Assembly: GCA_964584935.1 (NCBI GenBank)
Contig: CAZPBN010000016.1
Location: forward strand, 1 to 60,546
From: CAZPBN01 sp964584935
GTDB lineage: Bacteria > Acidobacteriota > Aminicenantia > Aminicenantales > Aminicenantaceae
DNA length: 60,546 nucleotides
Direction: 5' to 3'
The stretch's first letter is position 1. Each line of letters begins with the position of its first letter. Shown here in pieces: positions 33,549 through 42,287 of the stretch. The position numbers were made by a program, and so were the translations under genes. Below the pieces are notes generated by a model. It saw only the letters and a program-made list of their open reading frames with translations. It did not search any database and had not been told where the DNA came from.

Positions 33549-33988
33549 TTTTTGTCTCCTTTTCTGGTATTATGGTGATATGTTTGATCTTTTGGATTTA
33601 TATTTCTCTCTCTCCTCTCTTCAGATTTGTATTTTTTTACCATAGCTTCTAATTTTACCTCTTGCTCTTCTGTGAATACTTCATCCATTTCTTTTTTCAG
33701 TTGAGCCTTTAAGGCAAAAAATTGCTTATGAGTTTCAATTCTTAGAAGCTTTAACCGTTCCTCGCTTTTCCTGAAGATTTCTTTCAATTGCTCCTGCTGC
33801 TGGGGTGACAGTTCAAGTTCTTCAGCCATCATTTCTAGAGTTGGAAAACGGGGAGGTTTTCTTCTTGGCGGACCCATGTATTTTTTCTCTTTAAGCAGGC
33901 ATTCTTCAATAAGAATACCGCCTGCAATTCCGGCTATAAACACAATTAAAAGTGATAATATGATCCAGATTTTATTGTTGTTTTTCAT
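33545..33988 (-). CDS. Spy/CpxP-like periplasmic protein
   Basis: 147 aa with an N-terminal anchor (IWIILSLLIVFIAGIAGGILI). The rest is helical and charged, with LELSPQQQEQLKEIF and a second FTEEQEVKLEAMVKKYK, the LTxxQ-type repeats of Spy/CpxP/CnrX metal-resistance and chaperone proteins. It overlaps the adaptor gene downstream and the anti-sigma factor gene upstream by four bases each. It is a plausible stress sensor or chaperone for the sigma pathway. Confidence 0.78.
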   Translation of the reverse strand: MKNNNKIWIILSLLIVFIAGIAGGILIEECLLKEKKYMGPPRRKPPRFPTLEMMAEELELSPQQQEQLKEIFRKSEERLKLLRIETHKQFFALKAQLKKEMDEVFTEEQEVKLEAMVKKYKSEERRERNINPKDQTYHHNTRKGDKK

Positions 33989-34479
33989 GGAGAATAACTC
34001 CTTAGACCGTTATTTTCTTCAAGTGATGTAAAGATCAACATCATATTCTTCTCAACAGCTCCTTCCTGTTCAAACAAAGACTTTGTCTCTGTAAAAGGAT
34101 TATCATCACGAAGAAGAAGAACTTCGGATTTACTTAATTCCATTTCTTCCTGAGACGGAAGCATTAAGATCCCGGCTGTAAATACGAACACAAGTATTAA
34201 AGAAACAGGAATGGCTCTCTTTCCCCAATATTTCCATACCAATCCTAATTTTCTTGTTTCCCCATCTTTAAACTTCGCTTCCAGACGTTTCCAGAAAAAA
34301 GACCTTGGCTGGGAAGAGGTTTTACTTTCTAATGCATCAAAGATTACTTGATATTCTCTCTTTTTTCTCTGGCAGGTCAAACAATTTGAAAGATGTTCCT
34401 GTAGTTTCTCGCTTTCCGTGGGTTTTAAAAGTCCATCAAAGGACTGTGAGAGAAATCTCTCTGCCTTTTTACATTTCAT
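33985..34479 (-). CDS. Zinc-finger anti-sigma factor
   Basis: 164 aa. N-terminal zf-HC2 motif: MKCKKAERFLSQSFDGLL followed by H-x3-C-x2-C (LQEHLSNCLTC), which grips ECF sigma factors. A single transmembrane helix at about 95-115 (KRAIPVSLILVFVFTAGIL) leaves a short periplasmic tail. The start at 34479 overlaps the sigma gene's end, and GGGG lies before it. It would hold the sigma factor at the membrane until a periplasmic signal is received. Confidence 0.88.
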   Translation of the reverse strand: MKCKKAERFLSQSFDGLLKPTESEKLQEHLSNCLTCQRKKREYQVIFDALESKTSSQPRSFFWKRLEAKFKDGETRKLGLVWKYWGKRAIPVSLILVFVFTAGILMLPSQEEMELSKSEVLLLRDDNPFTETKSLFEQEGAVEKNMMLIFTSLEENNGLRSYSP

Positions 34480-35044
34480 TATCAATCCCCTTTTCAAATA
34501 GCAAAGGTGCTGCCTTTTTTCTTAACATTTTCCTTGCTCTGTGTAATCTGGAATTCACAGTTCCTTGGGAAATTTTGAGTATGTTGGTTATTTTTGCATA
34601 AGAATAACCCTGAATGTCTCTTAAAGAAATAACAGTTTGATATTTCTCAGGAAGTGTTTGTAGGATTTTGTACAATAGAATTTTTCTGTGCTCTTTTTCT
34701 TCCTTCTTTTCCTTCTCCTTGAACTCATCGCTTTTGGGTGTGGTGAAATTTTCTGTTTTCTTATAAACAGCTTTCTTGAATTTCTTTTCTTTTCTCATAT
34801 AATCTTTTGCCTTGTTAACTGTGATCCGATAGAGCCATGTTCCAAATTCTGATTTAAATTTGAATTTCGGCAGGGAATAAAATGCCTTAATGAAGACATC
34901 CTGTGCAATATCGTCAGCTGTTTGTTCGTTATGAATCATACTTAAAGCCAAATGAAACACCTTTGATTTATATTTTTCGACTAACAAAGAAAAAGCTTCC
35001 TTGTGTCCTTCTTTGCTTTGGATAACAAGTTCTTTTTCTTCCAT
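34469..35044 (-). CDS. ECF RNA polymerase sigma factor (RpoE-like)
   Basis: 191 aa. Region 2 FSLLVEKYKSKVFHLALSMIHNEQTADDIAQDVFIKAFYSLPKF with the core-binding and -10 helix, GTWLYRITVNKAKD, then region 4 LQTLPEKYQTVISLRDIQGYSYAKITNILKISQGTVNSRLHRARKML with the -35 helix-turn-helix. It is the first gene of a seven-gene operon. Its own promoter contains the motif it should recognise (GGAAGTT-N15-GTCTAA, 35076-35103), so it is probably autoregulated. Confidence 0.93.
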   Translation of the reverse strand: MEEKELVIQSKEGHKEAFSLLVEKYKSKVFHLALSMIHNEQTADDIAQDVFIKAFYSLPKFKFKSEFGTWLYRITVNKAKDYMRKEKKFKKAVYKKTENFTTPKSDEFKEKEKKEEKEHRKILLYKILQTLPEKYQTVISLRDIQGYSYAKITNILKISQGTVNSRLHRARKMLRKKAAPLLFEKGIDNEM

Positions 35045-35075
35045 GAAATCTCACACTTTTTTACCTCCACATCAT

Positions 35076-35103
35076 TTAGACGAAGGTAAAAAGAAAAACT
35101 TCC
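35076..35103 (-). promoter_or_regulatory. Proximal ECF-type promoter of the sigma/efflux operon
   Basis: Minus strand: GGAAGTT (-35, 35097-35103), 15-base spacer, GTCTAA (-10, 35076-35081), about 30 bases before the sigma start codon. The GGAA-N-GTCTAA pattern is the class recognised by RpoE-like ECF sigma factors, consistent with autoactivation. Confidence 0.6.
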
Positions 35104-35376
35104 ATTGTTTTATTAGAGAGAAAATTGTCACTAATAAATAACATTCCAGAATACAAATCTTTCCATCAAAACACAACTTCTCACTATTCTCTCGATGCTG
35201 ACAATTTAATTTTTTCCTTATTCAATCCTTAAGATATTCAACTTCCTGCATACTCTTTTTAATTATTTTATTTATCAGAAATCATGATTTTCCATCCAAC
35301 GAAAATAAAATTAATTAGCAATTACACAGCTTCGTTTTTTCATTTTTCTGATCTCCTTATATAGGTCAATCATCAT

Positions 35377-35405
35377 TTAGACGTATCGGACTTTACTTGT
35401 ATTCC
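35377..35405 (-). promoter_or_regulatory. Distal ECF-type promoter
   Basis: Minus strand: GGAATAC (35399-35405), 16-base spacer, GTCTAA (35377-35382). The 13-base text CGTCTAAATGATG is identical to that of the proximal promoter 301 bases away. The 300 bases between them hold no gene; a distal start would give a long leader or a small RNA. Confidence 0.5.
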
Positions 35406-35491
35406 ATAAAAATTATTTTTTCTTGAATTAGCTTTCCAATACAGGTAATCTATACAGAACTCATTTCGAATAGGATTGAAAGTATTTGCCT

Positions 35492-36748
35492 ATGAAAAGG
35501 TCTCTGACAATGAATGGAATAAGCTGGCAGCGCATCCTCAGTTTTTTTTCAGGAGCAGGGATGGCAATTGCCTCTATTCTAACCATTCAACATTTTTTCC
35601 TTGCCAATTATCCTGAGTCAATATTTGAAGGTTCTTTCTGTGATATCAGTGCATTTTTTAACTGTGACGGTTCTGCTTATTCAGCAGTTTCCCAGGTTCT
35701 GGGCATCCCCATTGGATTATTCGGCTTCCTGGTTGGGTCAATGGTTGTCATGGGAGCTGTCTTCCCGTCAAAAAAATTTGAACTCACCAATTCTTTCCTT
35801 TCCCTTATTAACATTGTGGGAGTGATCTTTCTCTTTCTCTATTCTATTTTTGTCCTTGGAACTCTGTGCTTCTTTTGCCTGGGATATTATTTATTCTCGC
35901 TATTGAATTTCATTCTTTTTTTCCATTTCGGAGTTAAAAAAGGAAAAAGCCAGTTCTTTAACCGCTTTTTTAGTCCTTCTTTCAAAATACTTTTGGCATT
36001 TTTTGTGATCACTGCTCTCGCTTCCTATGGAATGATTGAATACCACGAAGTAAGAAAAGAAGCGCAATCTGTTGTTACAATAAGAGTGGTAAAACAATTT
36101 TTTGAACTTCCTGTTGTGGGAAATCCGAGTTTTATCTCGCCTTATTGGACGGCACGCGCAACTGAAAATTTCGAGGATGCTCCCATTCATATAGTCGAAT
36201 ATGTTGATTTTCTTTGTTCTGACTGTTTGTACCTTGAACAACAATTCAGTAAGCTGAAAGAGGAATTTTCCGGAAAAATAAATATAGCATTCCAATTTTT
36301 TCCCCTTGAAGGAAAGTGCAATAATGTGGTTGGTAAGGACATTCATCCAGGAGCATGTGAGCTGGCTTACATTGCTGCCGCCGATCCCAGCCGGTTTATG
36401 GCTATACACAGCGAGATTTTTGCAAATTTCAATCTTGCCCGCACAAGCTCTCAGTGGCGGGAAGATCTTGCCAGAAGACATGGCGTCTATGAATTTTACC
36501 TTGACCCGGCAGTCAAAGAGATGGTTCATGCCATCACGAACACTGGAATGGAATATGACAAAACATCCAATCAGTATGACTTTGGAGTACGCTCCGTTCC
36601 GACCATGATCATTAACGGTCGAATGATTATCGGCACTCTTCCTTATGAACAGATGAGAGCGATATTTCAAGCCCTGGTCGCAGAACAGGAAGGGAATAAA
36701 AAATTTATTGAAAACTGGGTTCCATTCAAAACACAGGATGTCAAATAA
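35492..36748 (+). CDS. VKOR-DsbA fusion: disulfide-forming membrane protein
   Basis: About 418 aa from the ATG at 35492 (a TTG lies two codons earlier). The N-terminal VKOR domain has four or five transmembrane helices, with FCDISAFFNCDGSAYS (loop cysteines plus the conserved serine) and VLGTLCFFCLGYY, the quinone-linked CxxC. After a fifth helix comes a periplasmic thioredoxin-fold domain: HIVEYVDFLCSDCLYLE with the catalytic CxxC and GVRSVPTMIING with the cis-proline. It oxidises cysteines in exported proteins, passing electrons to quinone. Relevant to an anaerobe that lacks DsbB. Confidence 0.92.
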   Translation: MKRSLTMNGISWQRILSFFSGAGMAIASILTIQHFFLANYPESIFEGSFCDISAFFNCDGSAYSAVSQVLGIPIGLFGFLVGSMVVMGAVFPSKKFELTNSFLSLINIVGVIFLFLYSIFVLGTLCFFCLGYYLFSLLNFILFFHFGVKKGKSQFFNRFFSPSFKILLAFFVITALASYGMIEYHEVRKEAQSVVTIRVVKQFFELPVVGNPSFISPYWTARATENFEDAPIHIVEYVDFLCSDCLYLEQQFSKLKEEFSGKINIAFQFFPLEGKCNNVVGKDIHPGACELAYIAAADPSRFMAIHSEIFANFNLARTSSQWREDLARRHGVYEFYLDPAVKEMVHAITNTGMEYDKTSNQYDFGVRSVPTMIINGRMIIGTLPYEQMRAIFQALVAEQEGNKKFIENWVPFKTQDVK

Positions 36749-36901
36749 TTACAAAAAAACGTATCAAAACGGGACATTTTAAATTTACCTTATTTATGAA
36801 TAAAGTGAAAAAATTGGCATTGCTTTCGCAATTTAATTTCTTCATTCACATTTTTTATGATATAATCATCAGGAAATAAATCATTTTTGAGAAGAAAAGC
36901 T

Positions 36902-37225
36902 ATGGAAAAAATTAATTTTTTAGAATTATCCAAAAATATAAACAAACCTTGGGAACCAAAGGAAATTCTATCAATTAATGAAACAGCGCTTCGTCTTGCT
37001 CTAATTCACGGAACCTATGACTGGCACACCCATAGGTATGAAGATGAACTCTTTATCGTGCTGAAGGGAAAGATATTTATAGACACATCCGACGGCTCTA
37101 TAGAACTAAATGAAATGGAAGGTTATTTAATAGAAAAAGGCACACGGCATCGCTCCCGTTCGGATAATCCGGCTTGGATCCTTCTAATTGAGCCCGTTCA
37201 AACCCGTACTTTAGGAGACAAATAA
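36902..37225 (+). CDS. Small cupin-domain protein
   Basis: About 107 aa from the ATG at 36902 (a TTG at 36887 is less likely). The cupin barrel is seen as YDWHTHRYEDELFIVLKGK with the metal-binding H, H and E, and KGTRHRS with the last histidine. Small stand-alone cupins of this type often sit next to redox or metabolic genes and have no agreed function. 219 bases separate it from the KorB-like gene, so an operon is unproven. Confidence 0.85.
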   Translation: MEKINFLELSKNINKPWEPKEILSINETALRLALIHGTYDWHTHRYEDELFIVLKGKIFIDTSDGSIELNEMEGYLIEKGTRHRSRSDNPAWILLIEPVQTRTLGDK

Positions 37226-37443
37226 ATTGGCACAACACCCATCTCCCCATCTTTAGGTGAAAAGGAACGGGGTGCAGGGTTCCTTATTAATAACTCTTTT
37301 AAAAAGAAAACAAACTAATAAATGCTTATTCCATCAACTCTTTTTTCTCCTTAAATATTCGTATTTCTAAACAATTTGTATGAATTTAGGAGGAATCGGA
37401 AAATTCTTGACAAGAAAGAATGTATAGGTAAAAATCTTTTGTT

Positions 37444-38217
37444 ATGGGTAAAAAAGAGATACAAAACCCCATTGATAATTTCCTCAATGCAGATAAGAAA
37501 TCTTCTGTCTGGTGTCCCGGTTGTGGCATTGGAATTGTGGTCAATGCTTTCCTTCAGACAATAAGTAAATTGGGTCTGAGTCTTTCCGACTTCTGTGTCG
37601 CTTCTTCCGGTATAGGATGCACCGGTAAGATAATAGAGCACTTAAACACCGAACTGATCGTTTTAAAAAATACCAATCTTTACTCTTCCTTAGCTGATTT
37701 CCGTCATAAAAACCAAGAAAAGAAATTGATTGTTTTTTTAAACGAATGCGACCTGATGATTTCGGGAATAGATGGTTTATTGAATATTTGTCATCAGGGA
37801 ATGGATCTAACAGTTATTTTTATAAACAGTTTTACCTATCACTTGTTTATCGAACACCGGGAATTTTCTTCTATGCCTTTCCGAAAAAATAGTTCTTCAG
37901 ATGCATCTGATTCTCCTCTGAATATCCCTTTAATTATAAAGAACTGCGGAGCCTCTTTTATGGCACGCTGGACTCCTCTTCACTGCCGCCGGCTTATGTT
38001 TTCAATGAAGAAAGCTTTTAATAAACAGGGATTTTCTTTTATAGAAGTGCTTTCACCCTGTTTGATGTATCATGCGAGTGATGGAAATTTGGGAAAAAAA
38101 CTCGATAGAATGGGAATTCTACTAAAAAATTCAACAATTGAGAAAAATGAAAATCCCGAAGAACTTGAAATTAGAAAAGGAAAGAAGTTTATTATAGGAA
38201 ATTTTATTGACAAATAA
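37444..38217 (+). CDS. Degenerate 2-oxoacid:ferredoxin oxidoreductase beta-like protein (paralog 1)
   Basis: 257 aa. The four KorB/PorB iron-sulfur cysteines are kept (C24 and C27 in WCPGCGIG, C59 in SGIGCTGK, C205 in LSPCLMY). But the thiamine diphosphate site is gone: GDGD is replaced by NECD (residues 100-103) and the NN that should follow about 26 residues later reads NS (128-129). The HGRA loop is also altered. The protein is unlikely to bind TPP; it may be an electron-transfer or scaffold relic. No alpha or gamma subunit gene is in the window. There is no clear Shine-Dalgarno site. It is followed immediately by a second paralog, a ferredoxin and NfnAB. Confidence 0.75.
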   Translation: MGKKEIQNPIDNFLNADKKSSVWCPGCGIGIVVNAFLQTISKLGLSLSDFCVASSGIGCTGKIIEHLNTELIVLKNTNLYSSLADFRHKNQEKKLIVFLNECDLMISGIDGLLNICHQGMDLTVIFINSFTYHLFIEHREFSSMPFRKNSSSDASDSPLNIPLIIKNCGASFMARWTPLHCRRLMFSMKKAFNKQGFSFIEVLSPCLMYHASDGNLGKKLDRMGILLKNSTIEKNENPEELEIRKGKKFIIGNFIDK

Positions 38218-38220
38218 TTG

Positions 38221-39033
38221 ATGAAGACAAAAAAAAAATCAGATAAAAACAAACAAAAAAAGCATCCCTCTGATCACTTTCTGAGAACAGAGTTGTTTCC
38301 GTCTGTCTTTTGTCAGGGTTGCGGCATAGGAACAGTGATCAATACTTTTATCGACACTATTAAAGAATTGAATATCAATTTGAAAAAGGTGTGCGTATTT
38401 TCGGGTACCGGATGCACAGGGAAGATCAAAGACTATATTAACCTTCGTTCTTACTTAATATCTGATGGGTATGTGATCAACCACGCAGCCAGACTCAAAA
38501 AGGAAAAACCTGAATCCATAGTGGTCGCTTTTATCAACAATGCGGATTTTCTTCTGTCCGGAGCATCGGATTTTATTCAAGCCGTAAAAAATAATGAGAA
38601 CATTATTATCCTTTATATAAACAATTTAATTTATACTGTCAGCATGAATAAAACCTTCCCTATAACTCCTTTTATGAGAAAATCTGAAGACGGAAATTTT
38701 GAACTGCCATTTAATATCCCTGACCTTGCCAGGTCATATGGAGCCTGCTATATCGCCAGATGGACTCCACTGCGGGCAGGATGGTTGAAATATTCTATGA
38801 TTGATGTTTTTTTTAGAAAAGGATTATCTGTTATAGAAATTGTGTCTCCTTGTTTGATTTATGATTCTGGCCAAAACAGATTTTATGATCCGGTAGAGAG
38901 AATGAAATTTTATTATGAAAATTCTGAACTCAGATACGGAGAGAACACAAAAAAGCTAGATTTAAGAGAAATGAACAGGATAATCACAGGGATATTTCTT
39001 GATTGCAAAACAAAAGAGACAGGAACAATTTGA
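38221..39033 (+). CDS. Degenerate 2-oxoacid:ferredoxin oxidoreductase beta-like protein (paralog 2)
   Basis: 270 aa from the ATG at 38221, three bases after the stop of paralog 1. A lysine-rich N-terminus (KTKKKSDKNKQKK) is unique to it. The cysteines C31 and C34 (FCQGCGIG), C65 (GTGCTGK) and the SPC cysteine are present; the GDGD site reads NNAD (106-109), though NN at 134-135 is retained. Clear homology to paralog 1 throughout (SFMARWTPL / CYIARWTPL, SPCL). The two were probably one gene that duplicated and then diverged strongly. They might form a heteromer that replaces the usual catalytic enzyme. Confidence 0.75.
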   Translation: MKTKKKSDKNKQKKHPSDHFLRTELFPSVFCQGCGIGTVINTFIDTIKELNINLKKVCVFSGTGCTGKIKDYINLRSYLISDGYVINHAARLKKEKPESIVVAFINNADFLLSGASDFIQAVKNNENIIILYINNLIYTVSMNKTFPITPFMRKSEDGNFELPFNIPDLARSYGACYIARWTPLRAGWLKYSMIDVFFRKGLSVIEIVSPCLIYDSGQNRFYDPVERMKFYYENSELRYGENTKKLDLREMNRIITGIFLDCKTKETGTI

Positions 39034-39261
39034 ATGCAAATTGAAATTATTATTTTAGAAAAAAGATGCAAGGGTTGTGGAATTTGTGTCGAGGTCTGTC
39101 AAACCGAAGTATTGGTCCTTTCTGACACGGAGAATGAAGAAGGTTATCGATTTCCTGTGGTCAGAGACCTAACAGATTGTCTCAATTGTAAGATGTGTGA
39201 AATGTTCTGCCCGGATTTTGCTATCTGGGTCTCAAATGTTTCTGACGAGGCTTTGAAATGA
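39034..39261 (+). CDS. 2[4Fe-4S] ferredoxin-like protein
   Basis: 75 aa. Two clusters: CKGCGICVEVCQTEVLVL and CLNCKMCEMFCPDFAIWV, the standard 8-Cys pattern and the delta-subunit shape of 2-oxoacid oxidoreductases (KorD). It begins right at the stop of paralog 2 and overlaps the NfnA-like gene by four bases. It probably passes electrons between the KorB-like pair and the Nfn unit. Confidence 0.9.
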   Translation: MQIEIIILEKRCKGCGICVEVCQTEVLVLSDTENEEGYRFPVVRDLTDCLNCKMCEMFCPDFAIWVSNVSDEALK

Positions 39262-40103
39262 ATCATGAAATAGTTAAAAAAATTGCATTGAGTGAAGAAA
39301 TCTATTCCATTGAAATCAAAGCTCCTCATGTCTCAGAGAGATTTCAACCAGGACAATTTGTCATTATTCGAATTCACGAAAAAGGAGAACGAATACCCTT
39401 GACTGTCGCTGATATTGACAAGGATAAAGGAACAATATGTTTAATATTCCAGGTTGTCGGAAAAACAACCATGCATTTGAGCTCGTTAAAGGTGGGAGAT
39501 ACATTGTTAAATGTGGTGGGCCCGTTGGGAAATCCTACAGAGATCGAGAATTTCGGTAGAGTAATCTGTGTGGGCGGAGGAACCGGGATTGCATGCATTT
39601 ATCCCATTATCAAGGCATTAGCCAAAGCTGGAAATGAAGTCATTTCTGTGATAGGAGCGCGGACAGAATCTCTTCTGATTATGGAGGAGGAAATCAAATC
39701 TGCAGGAGTGAAACTTCATATAGCAACCGATGACGGTTCTAAAGGACATCATGGATTGGTCACTGAGGTTCTTGAAAATTTGGTGAAAGAATACAGACCT
39801 GATAAAATAAACAGGGTTCTTCTTATCGGTCCTCCTGTTATGATGAAGGCAGCTGCTGAAGTGACACGTCCCTTCGGAATCAAGACAATCGCCAGTTTGA
39901 ACTTGATAATGATAGACGGAACAGGTATGTGTGGAGTATGCCGGGTATTTATTGACGGCAATATGAAACTAACCTGTATTGATGGACCTGAATTTGACGC
40001 TCATAAGGTCAATTTCGACGAAGTTATAAGCCGCTTGGATATGTTTAAGGAAAAGGAAGAAATGGCGGTCAAACACTATAAAAGAGAAATGGAGAAAGAA
40101 TGA
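39258..40103 (+). CDS. NfnA/SudB-like ferredoxin-NADP reductase subunit
   Basis: 281 aa. FAD-binding RxxS-like barrel (PGQFVIIRIHEKGERIPLTVAD), flavin loop, then NAD(P)-binding GRVICVGGGTGIACIYPIIKAL and the ADDGSKG-type motif. The C-terminal cysteine cluster GMCGVCRVFIDGNMKLTC binds the 2Fe-2S centre. This is the small subunit of NADH-dependent reduced ferredoxin:NADP oxidoreductase or of sulfide dehydrogenase. The NfnB gene overlaps its end by four bases. Confidence 0.9.
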   Translation: MNHEIVKKIALSEEIYSIEIKAPHVSERFQPGQFVIIRIHEKGERIPLTVADIDKDKGTICLIFQVVGKTTMHLSSLKVGDTLLNVVGPLGNPTEIENFGRVICVGGGTGIACIYPIIKALAKAGNEVISVIGARTESLLIMEEEIKSAGVKLHIATDDGSKGHHGLVTEVLENLVKEYRPDKINRVLLIGPPVMMKAAAEVTRPFGIKTIASLNLIMIDGTGMCGVCRVFIDGNMKLTCIDGPEFDAHKVNFDEVISRLDMFKEKEEMAVKHYKREMEKE

Positions 40104-41488
40104 TCGATATTGGCGGCAAAAGAGTTCCTATGCGTGAACAGAAAGCTGAGAAGCGAACCGCAAATTTCGATTCGGTTCCTCTCGGATATAACGAAAAAGA
40201 AGTCATTAAAGAAGCAAAAAGATGTATTCAATGTGCTGGTTTCCCTTGCGAGATCGAATGCCCCATCAATATGAAAGTAAGAAAGATGATAAGGGAAATT
40301 GCTGAAGGCAATTTTAAGAAGGCCTTCTTTACTATGAAAGAAGACAATCCAATCCCGGGGATCACGGGAAGAGTATGCCCTCAGGAATCCCAATGTGAAG
40401 GAGTTTGCCCGATATCCCAGAGTGGAAATGGAATCAACATCGGGAAACTGGAAGCTTTTGTAGCTGACTGGGCTCTGGATAATAATATAAAAGAAGAAAT
40501 ATATATAGAAAAAAAGAGGGAAAAAGTAGCTATCATCGGATCTGGACCTGCAGGAATAAGCTGTGCCGTCGATCTTAGAAAATTTGGATATCATGTCACT
40601 GTATTCGAAGCCCTTCATAAAGCCGGCGGAGTACTTCAATACGGAATCCCTGCATTCCGGCTTCCCACAGAAATTGTTGATTACGAAATTGCCTATCTCG
40701 ATGAGATCGGGGTTAAAGTTATGTTGAATACGTTCATCGGACAGAATATTGGTTTTGCGGAGTTGCAGAAAAATTTTGACGCCATTTTTATAGGCACGGG
40801 AGCCGGAGCTCCTCTTTTCCTTAGAATTGAAGGAGAAGAGCTAAAAGGAGTTTATTCAGCCAATGAATTTTTGATAAGAGTGAACCTCATGAAATCCTAT
40901 AAGTTTCTGGACTATGACACTCCTATTGTCTGCGGAGATAGAGTTGGTGTCATAGGAGCCGGAAATGTCGCTATGGATGCAGCTAGATGTGCAAAGCGCC
41001 TTGGAGCAAAAGAAGTCTATATCATCTACAGAAGAACAAAAAAAGAGTCCCCTGCTCGAATCGAAGAACTCCACCATGCACTTGAGGAAGGAATATATCT
41101 AAAGGAATTGGTTTCTCCTAAAAAAGTCCATGGAAATAAAGTTGGCTGGGTAACAGGAATAGAACTTTTTAAGATGAAGCTGAGCCAGCCGGATGAAAGC
41201 GGTCGCCCGCGTCCGATAAAAATAGAAAACAGTGAATTTATTATGGATATCGATACCATTGTCGAAGCCCTTGGGACAAGACCAAACAGACTTTTTCTGA
41301 ACAGGACTCCCGAACTTGATGTTAACAAATGGCAATTGATAGAAGTGGATGAAAAGCTTAAAACCAGTATCGAGGGAGTTTATGCAGGAGGAGATGCTAT
41401 AAGAGGGAATGCCACGGTGATTCTTGCTCTCGGAGATGGGAGAAAAGCAGCAAAATCTATTCATCAATACTTATCCCGGCAAAAATGA
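40100..41488 (+). CDS. NfnB/SudA-like large subunit (glutamate synthase small-subunit family)
   Basis: 462 aa. N-terminal Fe-S region CIQCAGFPCEIECPIN and CPQESQCEGVCPIS, then FAD fold IIGSGPAGISCAVDL, AGGVLQYGIPAFRLP, the NADP fold VGVIGAGNVAMDAARCAKRLG and C-terminal YAGGDAIRGNATVILALGDGRKAA. Together with NfnA it makes an electron-bifurcating transhydrogenase. The family also includes glutamate synthase and sulfide dehydrogenase, so the precise reaction depends on the odd KorB-like neighbours. Confidence 0.9.
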   Translation: MIDIGGKRVPMREQKAEKRTANFDSVPLGYNEKEVIKEAKRCIQCAGFPCEIECPINMKVRKMIREIAEGNFKKAFFTMKEDNPIPGITGRVCPQESQCEGVCPISQSGNGINIGKLEAFVADWALDNNIKEEIYIEKKREKVAIIGSGPAGISCAVDLRKFGYHVTVFEALHKAGGVLQYGIPAFRLPTEIVDYEIAYLDEIGVKVMLNTFIGQNIGFAELQKNFDAIFIGTGAGAPLFLRIEGEELKGVYSANEFLIRVNLMKSYKFLDYDTPIVCGDRVGVIGAGNVAMDAARCAKRLGAKEVYIIYRRTKKESPARIEELHHALEEGIYLKELVSPKKVHGNKVGWVTGIELFKMKLSQPDESGRPRPIKIENSEFIMDIDTIVEALGTRPNRLFLNRTPELDVNKWQLIEVDEKLKTSIEGVYAGGDAIRGNATVILALGDGRKAAKSIHQYLSRQK

Positions 41489-41528
41489 TCCATTATCTGG
41501 TATTCGGATCTGAAAATATTTTATTACT

Positions 41529-42287
41529 ATGATACTCTTATCAAACATCAGCAAGTCATTCGATAACGGGGCAACCTTTGCTGTAAAGAATCTGACTCTA
41601 AAAATTAAAAAGGGAGAAACTGTTGTGTTGTTGGGCTCTTCAGGAAGCGGCAAGACCACCACCTTAAAAATGATAAACAGGCTGATTGAACCCACAAAAG
41701 GATTCATCAAAATAAATGGCACAAAGACTTCAGAGCTCAATCCTGTTGAACTGCGCCGTTCTATAGGTTATGTCTTCCAGGGAATAGGTCTTTTCCCTCA
41801 TATGACTGTCCGAAAGAATTTGGAAATTATTCCCCGACTTCTCGGCTGGCCTAAAAAAAAGAGACACAAAAGAGCCATGGAATTGCTTGAGATTGTCGGG
41901 CTTGAACCAGAGAATTATTCGGATCGCCTTCCCGATGAACTATCAGGGGGAGAACAGCAACGGATAGGGGTGGCAAGAGCCCTGGCCTCAAATCCAACCT
42001 GCATGTTAATGGACGAACCCTTCGGCGCACTGGATGCTCTCACCCGCGATGCCCTTCAGCAGGAACTTTTATCCTTGAAGAAGCAGTTGAAAAAAACCAT
42101 TGTGTTTGTCACGCATGATATTTTTGAAGCCCTCACATTGGGAGACAAAATTGCTATTCTTCACAAGGGATTTCTGGAACAAACCGGGACTAAAGAAGAA
42201 ATCCTTTCCAATCCGCAAACTGATTTTGTAAGGAATCTCTTCGCCAAGCCAGCAAAACAATTGGCTGATTTTAAGGATATCTTTTAA
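41529..42287 (+). CDS. Osmoprotectant-type ABC transporter ATPase (OpuBA-like)
   Basis: 252 aa. Walker A LLGSSGSGKTTTLKMI, the ISKSFDNGATFAVKNLTL start, Q loop FQGIGLFPHMTV, signature LSGGEQQRIGVARAL, Walker B MLMDEPFGALDALTRD, and switch VTHDIFEAL. The LGIGLFPHM-type text is characteristic of glycine betaine/choline importers. No CBS domains at the end, unlike OpuAA/ProV. The permease gene follows with a one-base overlap (TAATG). Confidence 0.9.
   Translation: MILLSNISKSFDNGATFAVKNLTLKIKKGETVVLLGSSGSGKTTTLKMINRLIEPTKGFIKINGTKTSELNPVELRRSIGYVFQGIGLFPHMTVRKNLEIIPRLLGWPKKKRHKRAMELLEIVGLEPENYSDRLPDELSGGEQQRIGVARALASNPTCMLMDEPFGALDALTRDALQQELLSLKKQLKKTIVFVTHDIFEALTLGDKIAILHKGFLEQTGTKEEILSNPQTDFVRNLFAKPAKQLADFKDIF

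Noticed and set aside
37351..37641. A minus-strand 96-codon frame.
   Set aside because: It lies antisense to the KorB-like gene start and shows no family resemblance; it is a shadow frame.
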